A stretch of DNA of 45,561 nucleotides, taken from Cellulophaga sp. BC115SP (GTDB taxonomy: Bacteria; Bacteroidota; Bacteroidia; Cytophagales; Spirosomataceae). The notes below the pieces were generated by a model, which was given only the letters and a program-made list of their open reading frames with translations, did not search any database and had not been told where the DNA came from. The stretch is from the NCBI RefSeq assembly GCF_009905545.1, contig NZ_JAAALB010000046.1, positions 1-45,561 of the forward strand, given 5' to 3'. The position numbers and the translations under genes are program-made. Position 1 is the stretch's first letter, and every line of letters begins with the position of its first letter. Shown one piece after another: positions 34,840-44,090 of the stretch.

Positions 34840-35361
34840 GTGAAAAGTAAATATTCTACCTTGTTCGTACTAGGAACACTGTTTCTGTGCGCCAAAACTT
34901 TCTACAAATACGCCAAAATTCCGCAACTTCTCTGGCTTGTCAAACCTGTTGCTTTTTGGATTTCTTCGATTACTAATACTTCAATGTATTGGGATGATTC
35001 AGCTGGCTATGTTTTTCCTAGTTTAGGTATTTGTATTGAAAAATCCTGTTCGGGTTTCAATTTTTTGCTGATATGTTCTGCAATGTTATCCTATTTAATT
35101 TTGCAGAATAATAAACAAATTTCTCCAAAATATGCCTTATCAATATTGCTGATTTCATATCTGAGTACGATTGTCAGCAACACTGCACGAATTTGTTTTT
35201 CCATTTTATTAAGTCAAGCATTTCCTCAGAATTGGATAGTACATCATTCTTTTGTTCATCAAGGAGTTGGGGTTCTCACCAATTTATTTTTTCTCATTTT
35301 CACGTATTTAGTTTTTCAATACCTATTCAAAACAAGTCTACAACATGAAAAGTCTTCTTAA
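34840..35361 (+). CDS. xrtK: exosortase K
   Basis: 173 residues from GTG 34840, right after a stop in frame. This is an integral membrane cysteine protease/transpeptidase of the exosortase/archaeosortase family, with about five spans. The catalytic set is visible: C70 in EKSCSGFNFLLIC, R117 in SNTARICFSILL and H140 in SFVHQGVGVLTN. The short length and EKSCSGFNF core fit the XrtK subfamily. Exosortases recognise C-terminal sorting tails and cleave or transfer the protein. The next gene overlaps it by 17 bases and encodes a protein with the matching MSEP tail, so the pair is one translation-coupled unit. Confidence 0.92.
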   Translation: MKSKYSTLFVLGTLFLCAKTFYKYAKIPQLLWLVKPVAFWISSITNTSMYWDDSAGYVFPSLGICIEKSCSGFNFLLICSAMLSYLILQNNKQISPKYALSILLISYLSTIVSNTARICFSILLSQAFPQNWIVHHSFVHQGVGVLTNLFFLIFTYLVFQYLFKTSLQHEKSS

Positions 35362-38131
35362 ACCCTTTTGGATTATCCTATCCAACACGCTGCCTCTTTC
35401 GGTACTACTTTTTTTACTCTTTATTGAATGGCAAACAATTCATACACTCTTGCGGGAGGACACCCAAAAGTACTGGTTTATAGTAGCTGGTATCGTGTTA
35501 GGATTGCTTGTAATACAAAGTATTTATGCTATAAGGCTCATTATACTTCGAAAAACTATACCGCTGGTCTACGGAGTGATAACCTTGATTGTACATTTAT
35601 TATGCTTAATTATTTATGTGACCTACAGTGATGAAATTGTACCAAGGGAAGTACCCGCATGGATGATTGATGGTAATAAATACGTCTACATATTCACGTT
35701 TATGATGCCAAGTTTGCTTTATGCCATGATTGTACTAATCCTTGAATCTACTCCCGATGTATCCAAGGTTAGTTTTTCTAAAAATCTTGCACTTTCGTTG
35801 GCAATTCCGATTGGGTTTTATTTTTTCTTTTTCATGATGGGCTCCGTCTATCATCCAAATCAAATATCTGATTATTTAGAGATTTTCCTCTGGATTTTGA
35901 TAGTTGGTGTTATGGTTAGCTTTTTTTATTTTGCTACAAGGGCGCTTTATATTTTAATATTCATTAAAAGTCTACTCAAAAAGATACCAGCCATTTTATG
36001 GAAAATTATCATTGCATTGATCTTTCCAATTCTTGGGTTAGGTCTGTACGCTACTTTGATGCCTATAGGAGGAATTTTCGGCGACTTCTCAAACAAATGG
36101 TTTTTTATTTTGGCCATTATCAATGGTATTATTGTTTGTGTACCGAGAAGTCTTAACCCTACAATTAACCTCTGTCTGTGGATATTAAGAGCAAGTACCT
36201 TTAGTTTTACCTGCTATTTCTTTTTGGTATTTTTGCCGTATACACCCCTTTCTTTTATTTTGCTTTTTACGGTAGTTTTTGGCGTGTTAATGCTTACACC
36301 AAGTGCACTTTTTATAGTTCACAGTGCGGAATTGTATCAAGACTTTCAGGATTTAAAGCAAAGTTTTAACGCTTACTATTTGATAATTAGTGGGTTATTG
36401 TCATTTGCGTTCATTCCCACTATAATTATTATTGATTTTTGGAATGCCAGAAACGATTTACACACAACGCTCGAGTACGTTTACAGCCCCAATTATGAAA
36501 AAGAGCCTCAAACGACTTCGGTGAATCTTAAAAAACTATTGAAATATGTAAAATCCACCAAGCAGAGCCGCCCCGCTACTTTTAGCTGGACTCCTTATAT
36601 TGATACTTTTTATTCATGGATGGTATTGGATAATTTGAGTTTGTCCAATCGAAAAATTAGTGATTTAGAACAAATCTATCTTGGGAAAGCCTCACAAATT
36701 CTTGTAGAAACCACCCCCAATCAAATTGCAGGTCTGCAAGATATTAGAACTGAGAGTATGTATGATAGTAGCACTCAAACTTGGAAATCTTGGGTACATT
36801 TAGCTATCAGGAATGGTAAAAATCAAAATGCTGAATATCATGAAAAATTCAATCTGCCAGTAGGGACATTTGTCACCAATTATTATTTAGATATTGCAGG
36901 CAAAAGAGAATTGGGAATTTTGGCGGAGAAGAAAACAGCAAAATGGGTGTATCGAAATATCGTAAATGAAAGCATAGTAAAAGACCCTGGTTTATTGTAT
37001 TTTTCTGATGAGAATAAAGTTGAATTGCATGTGTATCCTTTTGCGCCAAACGAATTAAGAACTACTGGTTTTCAGTTGATTCACAGAGAGCCTATTGAGC
37101 TAATAATCGGAAACAAAATAGCCAAATTAGGAGCAGATAAACACCCTAATGTAATACAGAATACGCCACATTTTATCTTTATACCCAATAAGGAAAAAGC
37201 AAAATTATCTGAATCCTATCGGAAACCCTATTTTCATTTTATTTTGGATGTTGCCCATGGAAACTCCTTTCAGAGATATACATATCAATTACAAAAGTTA
37301 AAGAAAGATTACCCTGCTTATTTCCCAAAAGCCAAGATAAGCTTGGTTAATTCTTATGTTAAAACTGTCGATTATACAGATAATTGGATGGATGAATTAT
37401 CGGAAGACGGTATAGCAGGTGGCTTTTTTCTAGAAAGGGGAATTCAACAAATTGCTTATCAAGAGACAAAAAATCAATCTAGTTTTTACCCGATTATAGT
37501 CGTACTAAGTGATTCGATCGCTAATGGTGTATTTCCTGAGAATAAATTATCACATTGGTGTTTTGCTTTTCCAGAAGGAGCTAATTTTCTATTGTTAGAC
37601 AGTCAGAATATACTCACTAATCACACTTTAGAAAACCCAATAAAGGGATATTCAGCAAAATTAGATTCTATTTTGTATCCTAAAAAAGTGCGTCTATTCG
37701 TATCAGAAGGGAAGAAGTATTTTCTTGCAGATGATGATAAAACAACTGTTATCTTCAAGTCGAATGCTTTAGAGGAGCCACTTACGTTTTCGAAAGAATC
37801 ATGGCAGTCAGGTATGTTGTTAGAAAGCCAGAGAAGACAACTTTTGCTGCATCCCGAACAACAGGAAAAATATTGGCGAACTTTAGTGAAAAATAGTTTT
37901 GAGAGCAATATCCTTAGTGAATACACCTCGTACATAGCACTTGAAAACGAAGCACAAAAAGCAGTTTTGAAGAGAAAACAACGTGAAGTTTTGAATGCGA
38001 ATTCCAATCTTGACTTGGTACAAGATTTGGAGCGCATGAGTGAACCTGAACTTTGGTTTATGATCGCTATAGTAGGTTTATTGGGAGTTTATCGCGAGCG
38101 AAAAAGAATTGTCTCCCGATTTTTCTCTTGA
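35345..38131 (+). CDS. MSEP-CTERM sorting-domain membrane protein
   Basis: 928 residues. The first about 380 form roughly ten membrane spans (WIILSNTLPLSVLLFLLFIE onward). A soluble region follows with a VIT-like domain at about 485-590 (LPVGTFVTNYYLDIAGKREL at 504-523, DPGLLYF at 547). A VWA-like region comes next, beginning FHFILDVAHGNS near 630; D635 is kept but the DxSxS metal motif is broken. The last 31 residues are the sorting tail: MSEP at 898-901, a hydrophobic stretch (LWFMIAIVGLLGVY), then RERKR. This is the target of the exosortase K encoded just before it. The biological role is unknown. Confidence 0.9.
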   Translation: MKSLLKPFWIILSNTLPLSVLLFLLFIEWQTIHTLLREDTQKYWFIVAGIVLGLLVIQSIYAIRLIILRKTIPLVYGVITLIVHLLCLIIYVTYSDEIVPREVPAWMIDGNKYVYIFTFMMPSLLYAMIVLILESTPDVSKVSFSKNLALSLAIPIGFYFFFFMMGSVYHPNQISDYLEIFLWILIVGVMVSFFYFATRALYILIFIKSLLKKIPAILWKIIIALIFPILGLGLYATLMPIGGIFGDFSNKWFFILAIINGIIVCVPRSLNPTINLCLWILRASTFSFTCYFFLVFLPYTPLSFILLFTVVFGVLMLTPSALFIVHSAELYQDFQDLKQSFNAYYLIISGLLSFAFIPTIIIIDFWNARNDLHTTLEYVYSPNYEKEPQTTSVNLKKLLKYVKSTKQSRPATFSWTPYIDTFYSWMVLDNLSLSNRKISDLEQIYLGKASQILVETTPNQIAGLQDIRTESMYDSSTQTWKSWVHLAIRNGKNQNAEYHEKFNLPVGTFVTNYYLDIAGKRELGILAEKKTAKWVYRNIVNESIVKDPGLLYFSDENKVELHVYPFAPNELRTTGFQLIHREPIELIIGNKIAKLGADKHPNVIQNTPHFIFIPNKEKAKLSESYRKPYFHFILDVAHGNSFQRYTYQLQKLKKDYPAYFPKAKISLVNSYVKTVDYTDNWMDELSEDGIAGGFFLERGIQQIAYQETKNQSSFYPIIVVLSDSIANGVFPENKLSHWCFAFPEGANFLLLDSQNILTNHTLENPIKGYSAKLDSILYPKKVRLFVSEGKKYFLADDDKTTVIFKSNALEEPLTFSKESWQSGMLLESQRRQLLLHPEQQEKYWRTLVKNSFESNILSEYTSYIALENEAQKAVLKRKQREVLNANSNLDLVQDLERMSEPELWFMIAIVGLLGVYRERKRIVSRFFS

Positions 38132-38190
38132 TTTTTTCTGCTTAAGGTAGCAAGCAAAATAAAAATTATTTTATTCGCTTTAAGCTCTAG

Positions 38191-38281
38191 GCTTTATGCA
38201 GTAGGCTAAAAGTTAAATCGTATTTCTCATGAAGTAATAGAAACTTTTTTGCCTATTGCCCTACAGCTTACTGCATAAAGC
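38191..38281. repeat. 17-bp inverted repeat between convergent genes
   Basis: GCTTTATGCAGTAGGCT (38191-38207) and AGCTTACTGCATAAAGC (38265-38281) match 16 of 17 around 57 bases. With the next hairpin it separates two convergent transcripts. Confidence 0.65.
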
Positions 38282-38312
38282 GTATTAATGCAACTTTATT
38301 TTGCATTAATAC
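38282..38312. terminator. hairpin between MSEP-CTERM and MoxR genes
   Basis: GTATTAATGCA and TGCATTAATAC pair perfectly, with one more A-T, around CTTTATT. It lies 19 bases from the MoxR stop and probably ends the cox transcript. Confidence 0.6.
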
Positions 38313-38330
38313 TTAAGAATTTAAACATAA

Positions 38331-39230
38331 CTAGATAGAGTCTACTTTTGAATATACACCCGTTTTATCCAGTAACTCACTAAGTGATAACTGAATCGAG
38401 CGAATGTCTTTCCAGTCTTTTAGGATAACTCCTAGTGTAGATTCAATGATGTTTTTGTCCAAAGCAGAAAAATGTAACGTTGCCAAGGCGGTTGCCCAGT
38501 CCAAGGTTTCGGCAATTCCTGGAGTTTTTTCTAGCTTTTGAGCTCTTAAAATCTGCATAAAGCTACAGATTTGTTGGGCAAGTTTGGCATCAATATTAGG
38601 TAAATGATTTCTGACAATCATTAACTCTTTTTCAAAATCGGGATAATCAATCCACAGATATAAACAACGTCGTCGCAAGGCCTCTGAAAGCTCTCGAACA
38701 CGGTTTCCCGTTACAATTACTTGTGGAATGGAAGTGGCTTTGATGGTTCCAATTTCAGGAATGGTAATTTGCCAATCAGATAATACCTCCAACAGAAAAC
38801 TTTCAAATTCTTCATCAGCTCGGTCAACTTCGTCAATTAAAAGCACACATTTTTGTGGTGACTGAATGGCTTGAAGTAAGGGACGTTTTAGTAAAAACTT
38901 TTCATCGAATAGCCCCTTTTCTTTTTCTTCTAGGCTGATTCCTGATTCCTCTGTAGCCTTCAAATGTAATAGTTGTCGTTGATAATTCCATTCATACAGA
39001 GCTTGTGAGGCGTCCAAACCTTCATAACATTGCAATCGAATCAGCTCAGTTGCCAATATCTGCGTCATGACTTTTGCAATCTCAGTTTTTCCAACCCCAG
39101 CTGGACCTTCAATGAGTAATGGTTTTTGAAGTTTGAGCGATAAAAACAACGCCATTTCAATTGAATGGTCGGTAATATATCCTCTTTCAAATAACAAGCC
39201 TCGTATAGATTCAAGCGTGATTTCTGACAT
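38331..39230 (-). CDS. MoxR-type AAA+ ATPase (CoxD-like)
   Basis: 299 residues from ATG 39230; the longer frame to 39332 encodes an unlikely hydrophobic leader. Walker A is GPAGVGKTEIAKVM, Walker B VLLIDEVDRADEEFESFLLE, sensor and arginine-finger region IPQVIVTGNRVRELSEALRRR. In carbon-monoxide-dehydrogenase and related operons CoxD, with the VWA protein CoxE, helps build the Mo-Cu or Mo centre. Here it is last in the cox-like operon, 134 bases after the FAD subunit gene. No coxE follows; the next gene is convergent and unrelated in origin. Confidence 0.9.
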   Translation of the reverse strand: MSEITLESIRGLLFERGYITDHSIEMALFLSLKLQKPLLIEGPAGVGKTEIAKVMTQILATELIRLQCYEGLDASQALYEWNYQRQLLHLKATEESGISLEEKEKGLFDEKFLLKRPLLQAIQSPQKCVLLIDEVDRADEEFESFLLEVLSDWQITIPEIGTIKATSIPQVIVTGNRVRELSEALRRRCLYLWIDYPDFEKELMIVRNHLPNIDAKLAQQICSFMQILRAQKLEKTPGIAETLDWATALATLHFSALDKNIIESTLGVILKDWKDIRSIQLSLSELLDKTGVYSKVDSI

Positions 39231-39256
39231 AGTTTTCTTGTTGTAGTATAAAGAGA

Positions 39257-39349
39257 CAAAGGCACAAAATGAAATACTGAAATAAGAATGCCAGCAAAAA
39301 ATAATCAATAAACTACCGTATTCCCAACTCAAATCACTTTGTGCCTTTG
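39257..39349. repeat. AAAGGCACAAA inverted repeat upstream of moxR
   Basis: CAAAGGCACAAA (39257-39268) and TTTGTGCCTTTG (39338-39349) are perfect inverted copies 69 bases apart. The same core forms the terminator at 21152-21209. It fills the unusually long gap between the FAD subunit and MoxR genes. Confidence 0.7.
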
Positions 39350-39364
39350 CTCCTCTGTGCCTGT

Positions 39365-40189
39365 TTAACTAACTTCCACTAAAGCCCTTCTAGCATAAAC
39401 CTTGGCCAAATGTTTACGATAATCCTCAGAGGCATAGTGGTCTGACATAATACTTACCCCTTCAGCGGCTTTAGAAGCAGCTTCTTCTGCTGAGGCGCCT
39501 GAACTTGAAGCACTTTCGACAGCTTCGTCTCTAAAAGCATAATCGGATACACCTGCAAAAGCAACTCTGGTAGCTCCAGAAGGCTCTTTTACTGCGGCAC
39601 AGCCAACAATAGCAAAGCGAGAAGCTGGTTGGACAAATTTCTGATAAGTTGACTTTGTTCCTTCAGGAGGAATAGGAATTCTGATTTGAGTAATAATATC
39701 AGACTCTTCGAGTATGGTAGAGAAAAATCCTGTGAAGAAATCCTGAGCAGCTACAGTTTTAGTGCCGTCAGCACCTTGAATGACAATGCTGGCATCTGCT
39801 GCCAATAACAACGCTGGCCAATCGGCAGAAGGATCGGCGTGAGCTATACTTCCACCAATAGTTCCTTTGTTACGAACTTGCACATCACCAATAGCACTGG
39901 CTCCTTTAGCCAAAAAAGAGAGGGTATTGTGTACATCAGCAGAGGTGGCTATTTCATGATGCGTATTGGCTGCTCCAATAACCAAGGTTCCGTCCTCGAT
40001 AGCAATGCCTTTTAGCGACTCGATTCGGGTAACATCTACTAAAGTTTCTGGTGCATTGAGACGCAATTTTAGCGCTGGAACTAAGCTATGTCCTCCTCCA
40101 AGTACTTTAGCATAGCTTCCATTTTGTAATATTTCGATGGCTTCTTCCACGGAAGATGCTCGTTTATAATCAAATGAATGAGGTATCAT
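39365..40189 (-). CDS. FAD-binding subunit of a molybdenum hydroxylase (CoxM-like)
   Basis: 274 residues from ATG 40189. The longer frame overlaps the large-subunit gene and is rejected. FAD-binding motifs are AKVLGGGHSLVPALKLRLN near 31-49 and the second-loop GASAIGDVQVRNKGTIGGSI followed by AHADPSADWPA. The C-terminal CO_deh_flav_C domain follows. It passes electrons from the iron-sulfur subunit to the acceptor. It is fourth of five genes in the operon, 62 bases after the large subunit. An unusually serine/alanine-rich stretch (VESASSSGASAEEAASKAAE) precedes the C-terminus. Confidence 0.93.
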   Translation of the reverse strand: MIPHSFDYKRASSVEEAIEILQNGSYAKVLGGGHSLVPALKLRLNAPETLVDVTRIESLKGIAIEDGTLVIGAANTHHEIATSADVHNTLSFLAKGASAIGDVQVRNKGTIGGSIAHADPSADWPALLLAADASIVIQGADGTKTVAAQDFFTGFFSTILEESDIITQIRIPIPPEGTKSTYQKFVQPASRFAIVGCAAVKEPSGATRVAFAGVSDYAFRDEAVESASSSGASAEEAASKAAEGVSIMSDHYASEDYRKHLAKVYARRALVEVS

Positions 40190-40251
40190 TTTGGTGAAAT
40201 TTTGATGGTTGATTTTCCAGAAAATAAAATGTTTCCAGAAATAGGAACGCT

Positions 40252-42636
40252 TTAACTGTTCATCGCACGCCAAACTCGTTCTGGCGTTGTTGGCATAAGA
40301 ATATCCTTCACGTGTCCAAAGCCTCCACTCCAGAGTGCATCCAATACAGCATTTACAACTGCTGGGGTCGAACCAATACAACCTGCCTCACCAGCGCCTT
40401 TTACGCCAAGTGGGTTGTGTGGACAAGGTGTTTCAGTGCGATCAAGTTCAAACATTGGTAAATCGTCGGCTCTTGGCATACAATAATCCATGTACGAACC
40501 GTTTATGAGCTGTCCATTTTCATCGAAGATTGCTCCTTCTAATAATGCCTGACCGATACCTTGCGCCAAACCACCATGAATTTGTCCATCTACAATCATT
40601 GGATTAATGACATTACCAACGTCATCAACTGCTATAAAGCGTTTCAGACTTACTTTACCTGTTTCTTTATCTACTTCTACCACAGCTATATGACAGCCAT
40701 AAGGATAGGTAAAATTGGCTGGATCGTAAAAACTAGAGAAGTCTAAACCTGGTTCTAATCCTGCTGGATAATTGTGAGGAACATAAGCAGTAAGTGCAAC
40801 ATCACCAAAAGCTACGGATTTATCAGTTCCATTTACGGTGTATTTCCCATCTGCAAACGTAAGGTCATCCACATTCGCTTCGAGCTTATGGGCGGCGATT
40901 TTTGCCCCTTTTTCAATGATTTTTTCTAAGCTTTTTACAATAGCACTACCACCAACTGCCAAAGAACGAGAACCATAAGTACCCATACCGAAAGCTACAG
41001 TTTCGGTGTCTCCATGATGAATTTCGACATCCTCCAAAGGAATACCGAGCTTGTCGGCTACCACTTGAGCAAAGGTGGTCTCATGTCCTTGACCATGTGA
41101 GTGTGCACCTGTGTACACACTCACTTTACCTGTGGGCTGCACACGAACTTGCCCGACTTCGTATAAGCCTGCTCGAGCACCTAACGCACCAACTACCGCC
41201 GAAGGTGCAATACCACAAGCCTCAATGTAAGTTGAAAAACCTACCCCCAATAGTTTATTAGATTGAGCTGCTTCAGCTTGTGCTTTTCTGAATTCTTCAT
41301 AGCCAAGCATAGCAACGCCTCTTCTCAATACTTCATGGTAATTACCTGAATCGTATTGTAAGGCTACTTGCGTTTGATAACCGGGCTGGTTTACCCCATC
41401 AAAAGGAGGAATAAAGTTTTTCAAACGTAGTTCCACTGGATCTACACCCATTTCATGTGCTGCCAAATCCATGAGACGCTCCAACAAATAGGTAGCTTCT
41501 GGACGACCCGCACCACGGTAAGCATCTACAGCATTGGTATGCGTAAAGGCACAAGTCATATCCAAATGAATTTTAGGAGTGGTGTACAAACCTTGCAAAA
41601 GAGTACCATGCAAATAGGTTGGTACAGCAGGAGCAAAGGTCGAAAGATAGGCACCAAGGTTCGCAAATGTTTTGATACGAAGTGCTGTAACATTCCCATC
41701 TTTATCAAAACCCATTTCGGCATGAGTTACATGGTCACGACCATGGGCATCTGTAATAAATGCTTCCGAGCGCTCAGAAGTCCATTTTACAGGTCTTTCA
41801 ATTTGTTTTGAACACCATGTAACCAAGGCTTCTTCGGTGTAGTGGAATATTTTTGACCCAAATCCACCACCGACATCTGGACCCACTACACGTACTTTAT
41901 GTTCTGGAATTCCCAACACAAAAGCACACATCAATAAGCGAATCAAATGAGGGTTTTGTGTACTGGTATAAAGCGTATATCTGTCTGAAGAAGGCTCATA
42001 AAGCCCAATCGCCGAGCGTGGTTCGATAGGATTTGGCACCATCCGCTGATTGACAAATTCCAATGAAGTCACATGATGTGAGTTGGCGATGGCCTCATCA
42101 ACTTCAGCTTTGGGGTTGCCTATTTCCCAGTCAAATGCAATATTATTAGGTGCTGATTCATGCACTAAGGGTGCTCCGTCTTTTACAGCATCAGCGGGAT
42201 TGACTACAGCATCAAAAACCTCATAATCTATTTCTACTAACTCAGCAGCATCGGCGGCAATTTCTTTGGATTCAGCAATAACTACTGCCACCGCATCGCC
42301 TACGTGCTTTACAGTACTTCCTGTTCCAACCAATAAGGGGTGAGGAGGTTCTTTCATAATGTCTCCATTTTTGAAATTGACCTGCCAACCTGCTGGTACG
42401 CCATTGATGCCAGATTGGGCTATGTCATCGCCTGTAAACACTGCTACAACTCCCTCGGCTGTGAGCGCCTGACTGATGTCTATACTCTTGATTTTGGCGT
42501 GGGCATACGGACTGCGGATGATATATGCGTAGGTTTGTCCCGGCAAAATCATATCATCGGTATATTTGCCTTTGCCTGTAATAAAACGCTTGTCTTCAAC
42601 ACGTTTTACGGCTTTACCAATATATTTATTACTCAT
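40252..42636 (-). CDS. molybdopterin large subunit, CoxL form II-type
   Basis: 794 residues of the xanthine dehydrogenase/aldehyde oxidase family. It starts IGKAVKRVEDKRFITGKGKY; the Moco-binding GGGFGSKIF and DAYRGAGRPEATY follow, then GQGHETTFAQV and the catalytic glutamate E750 in GVKGAGEAGCIGS. The loop AYRGAGR at 372-378 is the form II signature. True CO dehydrogenase has AYxCSFR with the copper-binding cysteine, so this enzyme is not expected to oxidise CO. It probably hydroxylates an aldehyde or heterocycle in the cytoplasm as part of an L2M2S2 complex with its neighbours. Real substrate unknown. Confidence 0.94.
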   Translation of the reverse strand: MSNKYIGKAVKRVEDKRFITGKGKYTDDMILPGQTYAYIIRSPYAHAKIKSIDISQALTAEGVVAVFTGDDIAQSGINGVPAGWQVNFKNGDIMKEPPHPLLVGTGSTVKHVGDAVAVVIAESKEIAADAAELVEIDYEVFDAVVNPADAVKDGAPLVHESAPNNIAFDWEIGNPKAEVDEAIANSHHVTSLEFVNQRMVPNPIEPRSAIGLYEPSSDRYTLYTSTQNPHLIRLLMCAFVLGIPEHKVRVVGPDVGGGFGSKIFHYTEEALVTWCSKQIERPVKWTSERSEAFITDAHGRDHVTHAEMGFDKDGNVTALRIKTFANLGAYLSTFAPAVPTYLHGTLLQGLYTTPKIHLDMTCAFTHTNAVDAYRGAGRPEATYLLERLMDLAAHEMGVDPVELRLKNFIPPFDGVNQPGYQTQVALQYDSGNYHEVLRRGVAMLGYEEFRKAQAEAAQSNKLLGVGFSTYIEACGIAPSAVVGALGARAGLYEVGQVRVQPTGKVSVYTGAHSHGQGHETTFAQVVADKLGIPLEDVEIHHGDTETVAFGMGTYGSRSLAVGGSAIVKSLEKIIEKGAKIAAHKLEANVDDLTFADGKYTVNGTDKSVAFGDVALTAYVPHNYPAGLEPGLDFSSFYDPANFTYPYGCHIAVVEVDKETGKVSLKRFIAVDDVGNVINPMIVDGQIHGGLAQGIGQALLEGAIFDENGQLINGSYMDYCMPRADDLPMFELDRTETPCPHNPLGVKGAGEAGCIGSTPAVVNAVLDALWSGGFGHVKDILMPTTPERVWRAMNS

Positions 42637-42678
42637 GATTTCTGAATGAATGTTAAGAATGATTAATCGGTGATACGT

Positions 42679-43161
42679 TTAGGCGCTTACTTCGTTACCC
42701 ATTTTCTCGGCAGCATATTGCACTGCTTTTACGATATTGTGATAACCAGTGCATCGGCAAAAATTACCTTCTAAACCATGGCGAATTTCCGATTCGCTGG
42801 GACATGGATTTTTAGCCAATAAATCTGCCGCAGTCATAATCATTCCTGGCGTACAAAAACCGCATTGTAAACCATGACATTCTTTAAATCCTTCTTGCAA
42901 AGGGTGTAGTTCTGCTCCTTGAGCCAAACCTTCAATCGTTGTAATCGAACTTCCGTCGGCTTGAACAGCTAGCATGGTACAAGATTTTACAGCAATACCA
43001 TCGACATGAATCGTGCAGGCGCCACAACTACTGGTATCACAGCCAATGTGCGTGCCTGTCAATCGAAGAGTATCTCGCAAGAAGTGTACAAGAAGGGTGC
43101 GAGGCTCCACTTCTCGGACATAATCCTTACCGTTTACATTTACTGAAATTTTAATTTCCAT
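42679..43161 (-). CDS. 2Fe-2S subunit of a molybdenum hydroxylase (CoxS-like)
   Basis: 160 residues, the normal size. The N-terminal plant-ferredoxin-type cluster is bound by [16 protein letters not shown] and the later cysteine of VKSC. The C-terminal four-helix cluster domain has [14 protein letters not shown] and [15 protein letters not shown]. All eight cysteines are present. It moves electrons from the molybdenum centre to FAD. It lies between the CoxG-like gene (60 bases) and the large subunit (42 bases). Confidence 0.96.
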   Translation of the reverse strand: MEIKISVNVNGKDYVREVEPRTLLVHFLRDTLRLTGTHIGCDTSSCGACTIHVDGIAVKSCTMLAVQADGSSITTIEGLAQGAELHPLQEGFKECHGLQCGFCTPGMIMTAADLLAKNPCPSESEIRHGLEGNFCRCTGYHNIVKAVQYAAEKMGNEVSA

Positions 43162-43221
43162 TTTCGATAGTTGTTATTTAAAGGTTTGTATTTGTTTGAT
43201 TATGAAGAGTATAAGTCTATT

Positions 43222-43662
43222 TTAGGAGACAATTTCTTCTTCGAAATTGCTAAAAAACTGCTTCGTCAATGTGTTGGCGACACCGCTCAGTACTCGTTGA
43301 CCTGTGCGAGCCAACAAGCCAGATAGTTTAGCATCTCCATCAAAGCTGATTTCCGTTTGCTGAGCGTCCACTGATACTAAATTGATTTTGATGGAGGCAT
43401 CTGCATTGCCGATTTTACTATTTTGACTAACATTGAGCGTAAAAGTTGATGGTTCTATAATGTCAGATAAGGTAAGACCACCAGAGAATTTGCCACTCAC
43501 AGGACCCAATTTGATTTCAGAAATAGCTTCAAATTGGTTTTCGCCAGTTTTTTCAAGTCTCGAAACTCCTGGGACAATCTTGGCAAGGATGTCGGTATCC
43601 ATCAGCATTTGCCAGACTTTCTCAATGGGAGCAGCCAAAGTATGTGAACCTGTTAATTGCAT
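43222..43662 (-). CDS. CoxG-like SRPBCC protein
   Basis: 146 residues of the carbon monoxide dehydrogenase subunit G family. The START/SRPBCC fold is indicated by GSHTLAAPIEKVWQMLMDTD at the start, IVPGVSRLEKTGENQFEAIS, and LARTGQRVLSGVANTLTKQF at the end. CoxG is thought to help membrane attachment or assembly of the hydroxylase. It is the first gene of the cox-like operon. About 490 bases separate it from the divergent xdhC gene, which is the likely place for control of both. Confidence 0.92.
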   Translation of the reverse strand: MQLTGSHTLAAPIEKVWQMLMDTDILAKIVPGVSRLEKTGENQFEAISEIKLGPVSGKFSGGLTLSDIIEPSTFTLNVSQNSKIGNADASIKINLVSVDAQQTEISFDGDAKLSGLLARTGQRVLSGVANTLTKQFFSNFEEEIVS

Positions 43663-43928
43663 ATTTTCGTTAAGTTAAATTGATAAAGAGTGACAAAAAT
43701 CATCTATAATTCAATTGTATTTTTCTAATTTAATATTAAGGAATTACCAAATGTTAATTAGTTTTTGACAATTTTAAATTGAATTATTTCTCTATTTTAT
43801 AAAACATTTTTTATCTTTCAAAGTAAAACTTGTATTTAATCAAGTTCTTATAAAATAGTACAATTTTTAGAGTTTTTTGTCTTGAAAAAATATAATAAAT
43901 TTTATTCCTAGGCTAAAAATTTAACAAT

Positions 43929-44090
43929 ATGATTCATGCTTTTTTACCGACTTTTAGGTTTACGATGAAAATTATTGAATCACATGTCCTTCAGGCAAGA
44001 AATATTGTTAGTAGAAGTAAAATAGATGTTGGTCGAAAAAAGAGGTTGGCTTGGAATAAAAATGAGGAGGTATATGTTGAGATTTCGTAA
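43929..44090 (+). CDS. possible small protein in the cox-xdhC gap
   Basis: An open frame of 53 codons (start MIHAFLPTFRFTMKIIESHV; an inner ATG at 43965 would give 41). It is lysine-, arginine- and valine-rich with no signal or membrane span and no family I know. It is close to the only structure in an otherwise very A/T-rich 488-base gap (43663-44151). It may be chance; the frame ends 61 bases before xdhC. Confidence 0.2.
   Translation: MIHAFLPTFRFTMKIIESHVLQARNIVSRSKIDVGRKKRLAWNKNEEVYVEIS

Noticed and set aside
37621-38037. 138-codon frame on the minus strand
   Set aside because: Antisense to the end of the MSEP-CTERM gene, whose own frame is clearly coding.
40252-42636. aerobic CO dehydrogenase large subunit
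   Set aside because: The active-site loop is AYRGAGR and lacks the copper-binding cysteine of AYxCSFR, so CO oxidation is not supported.
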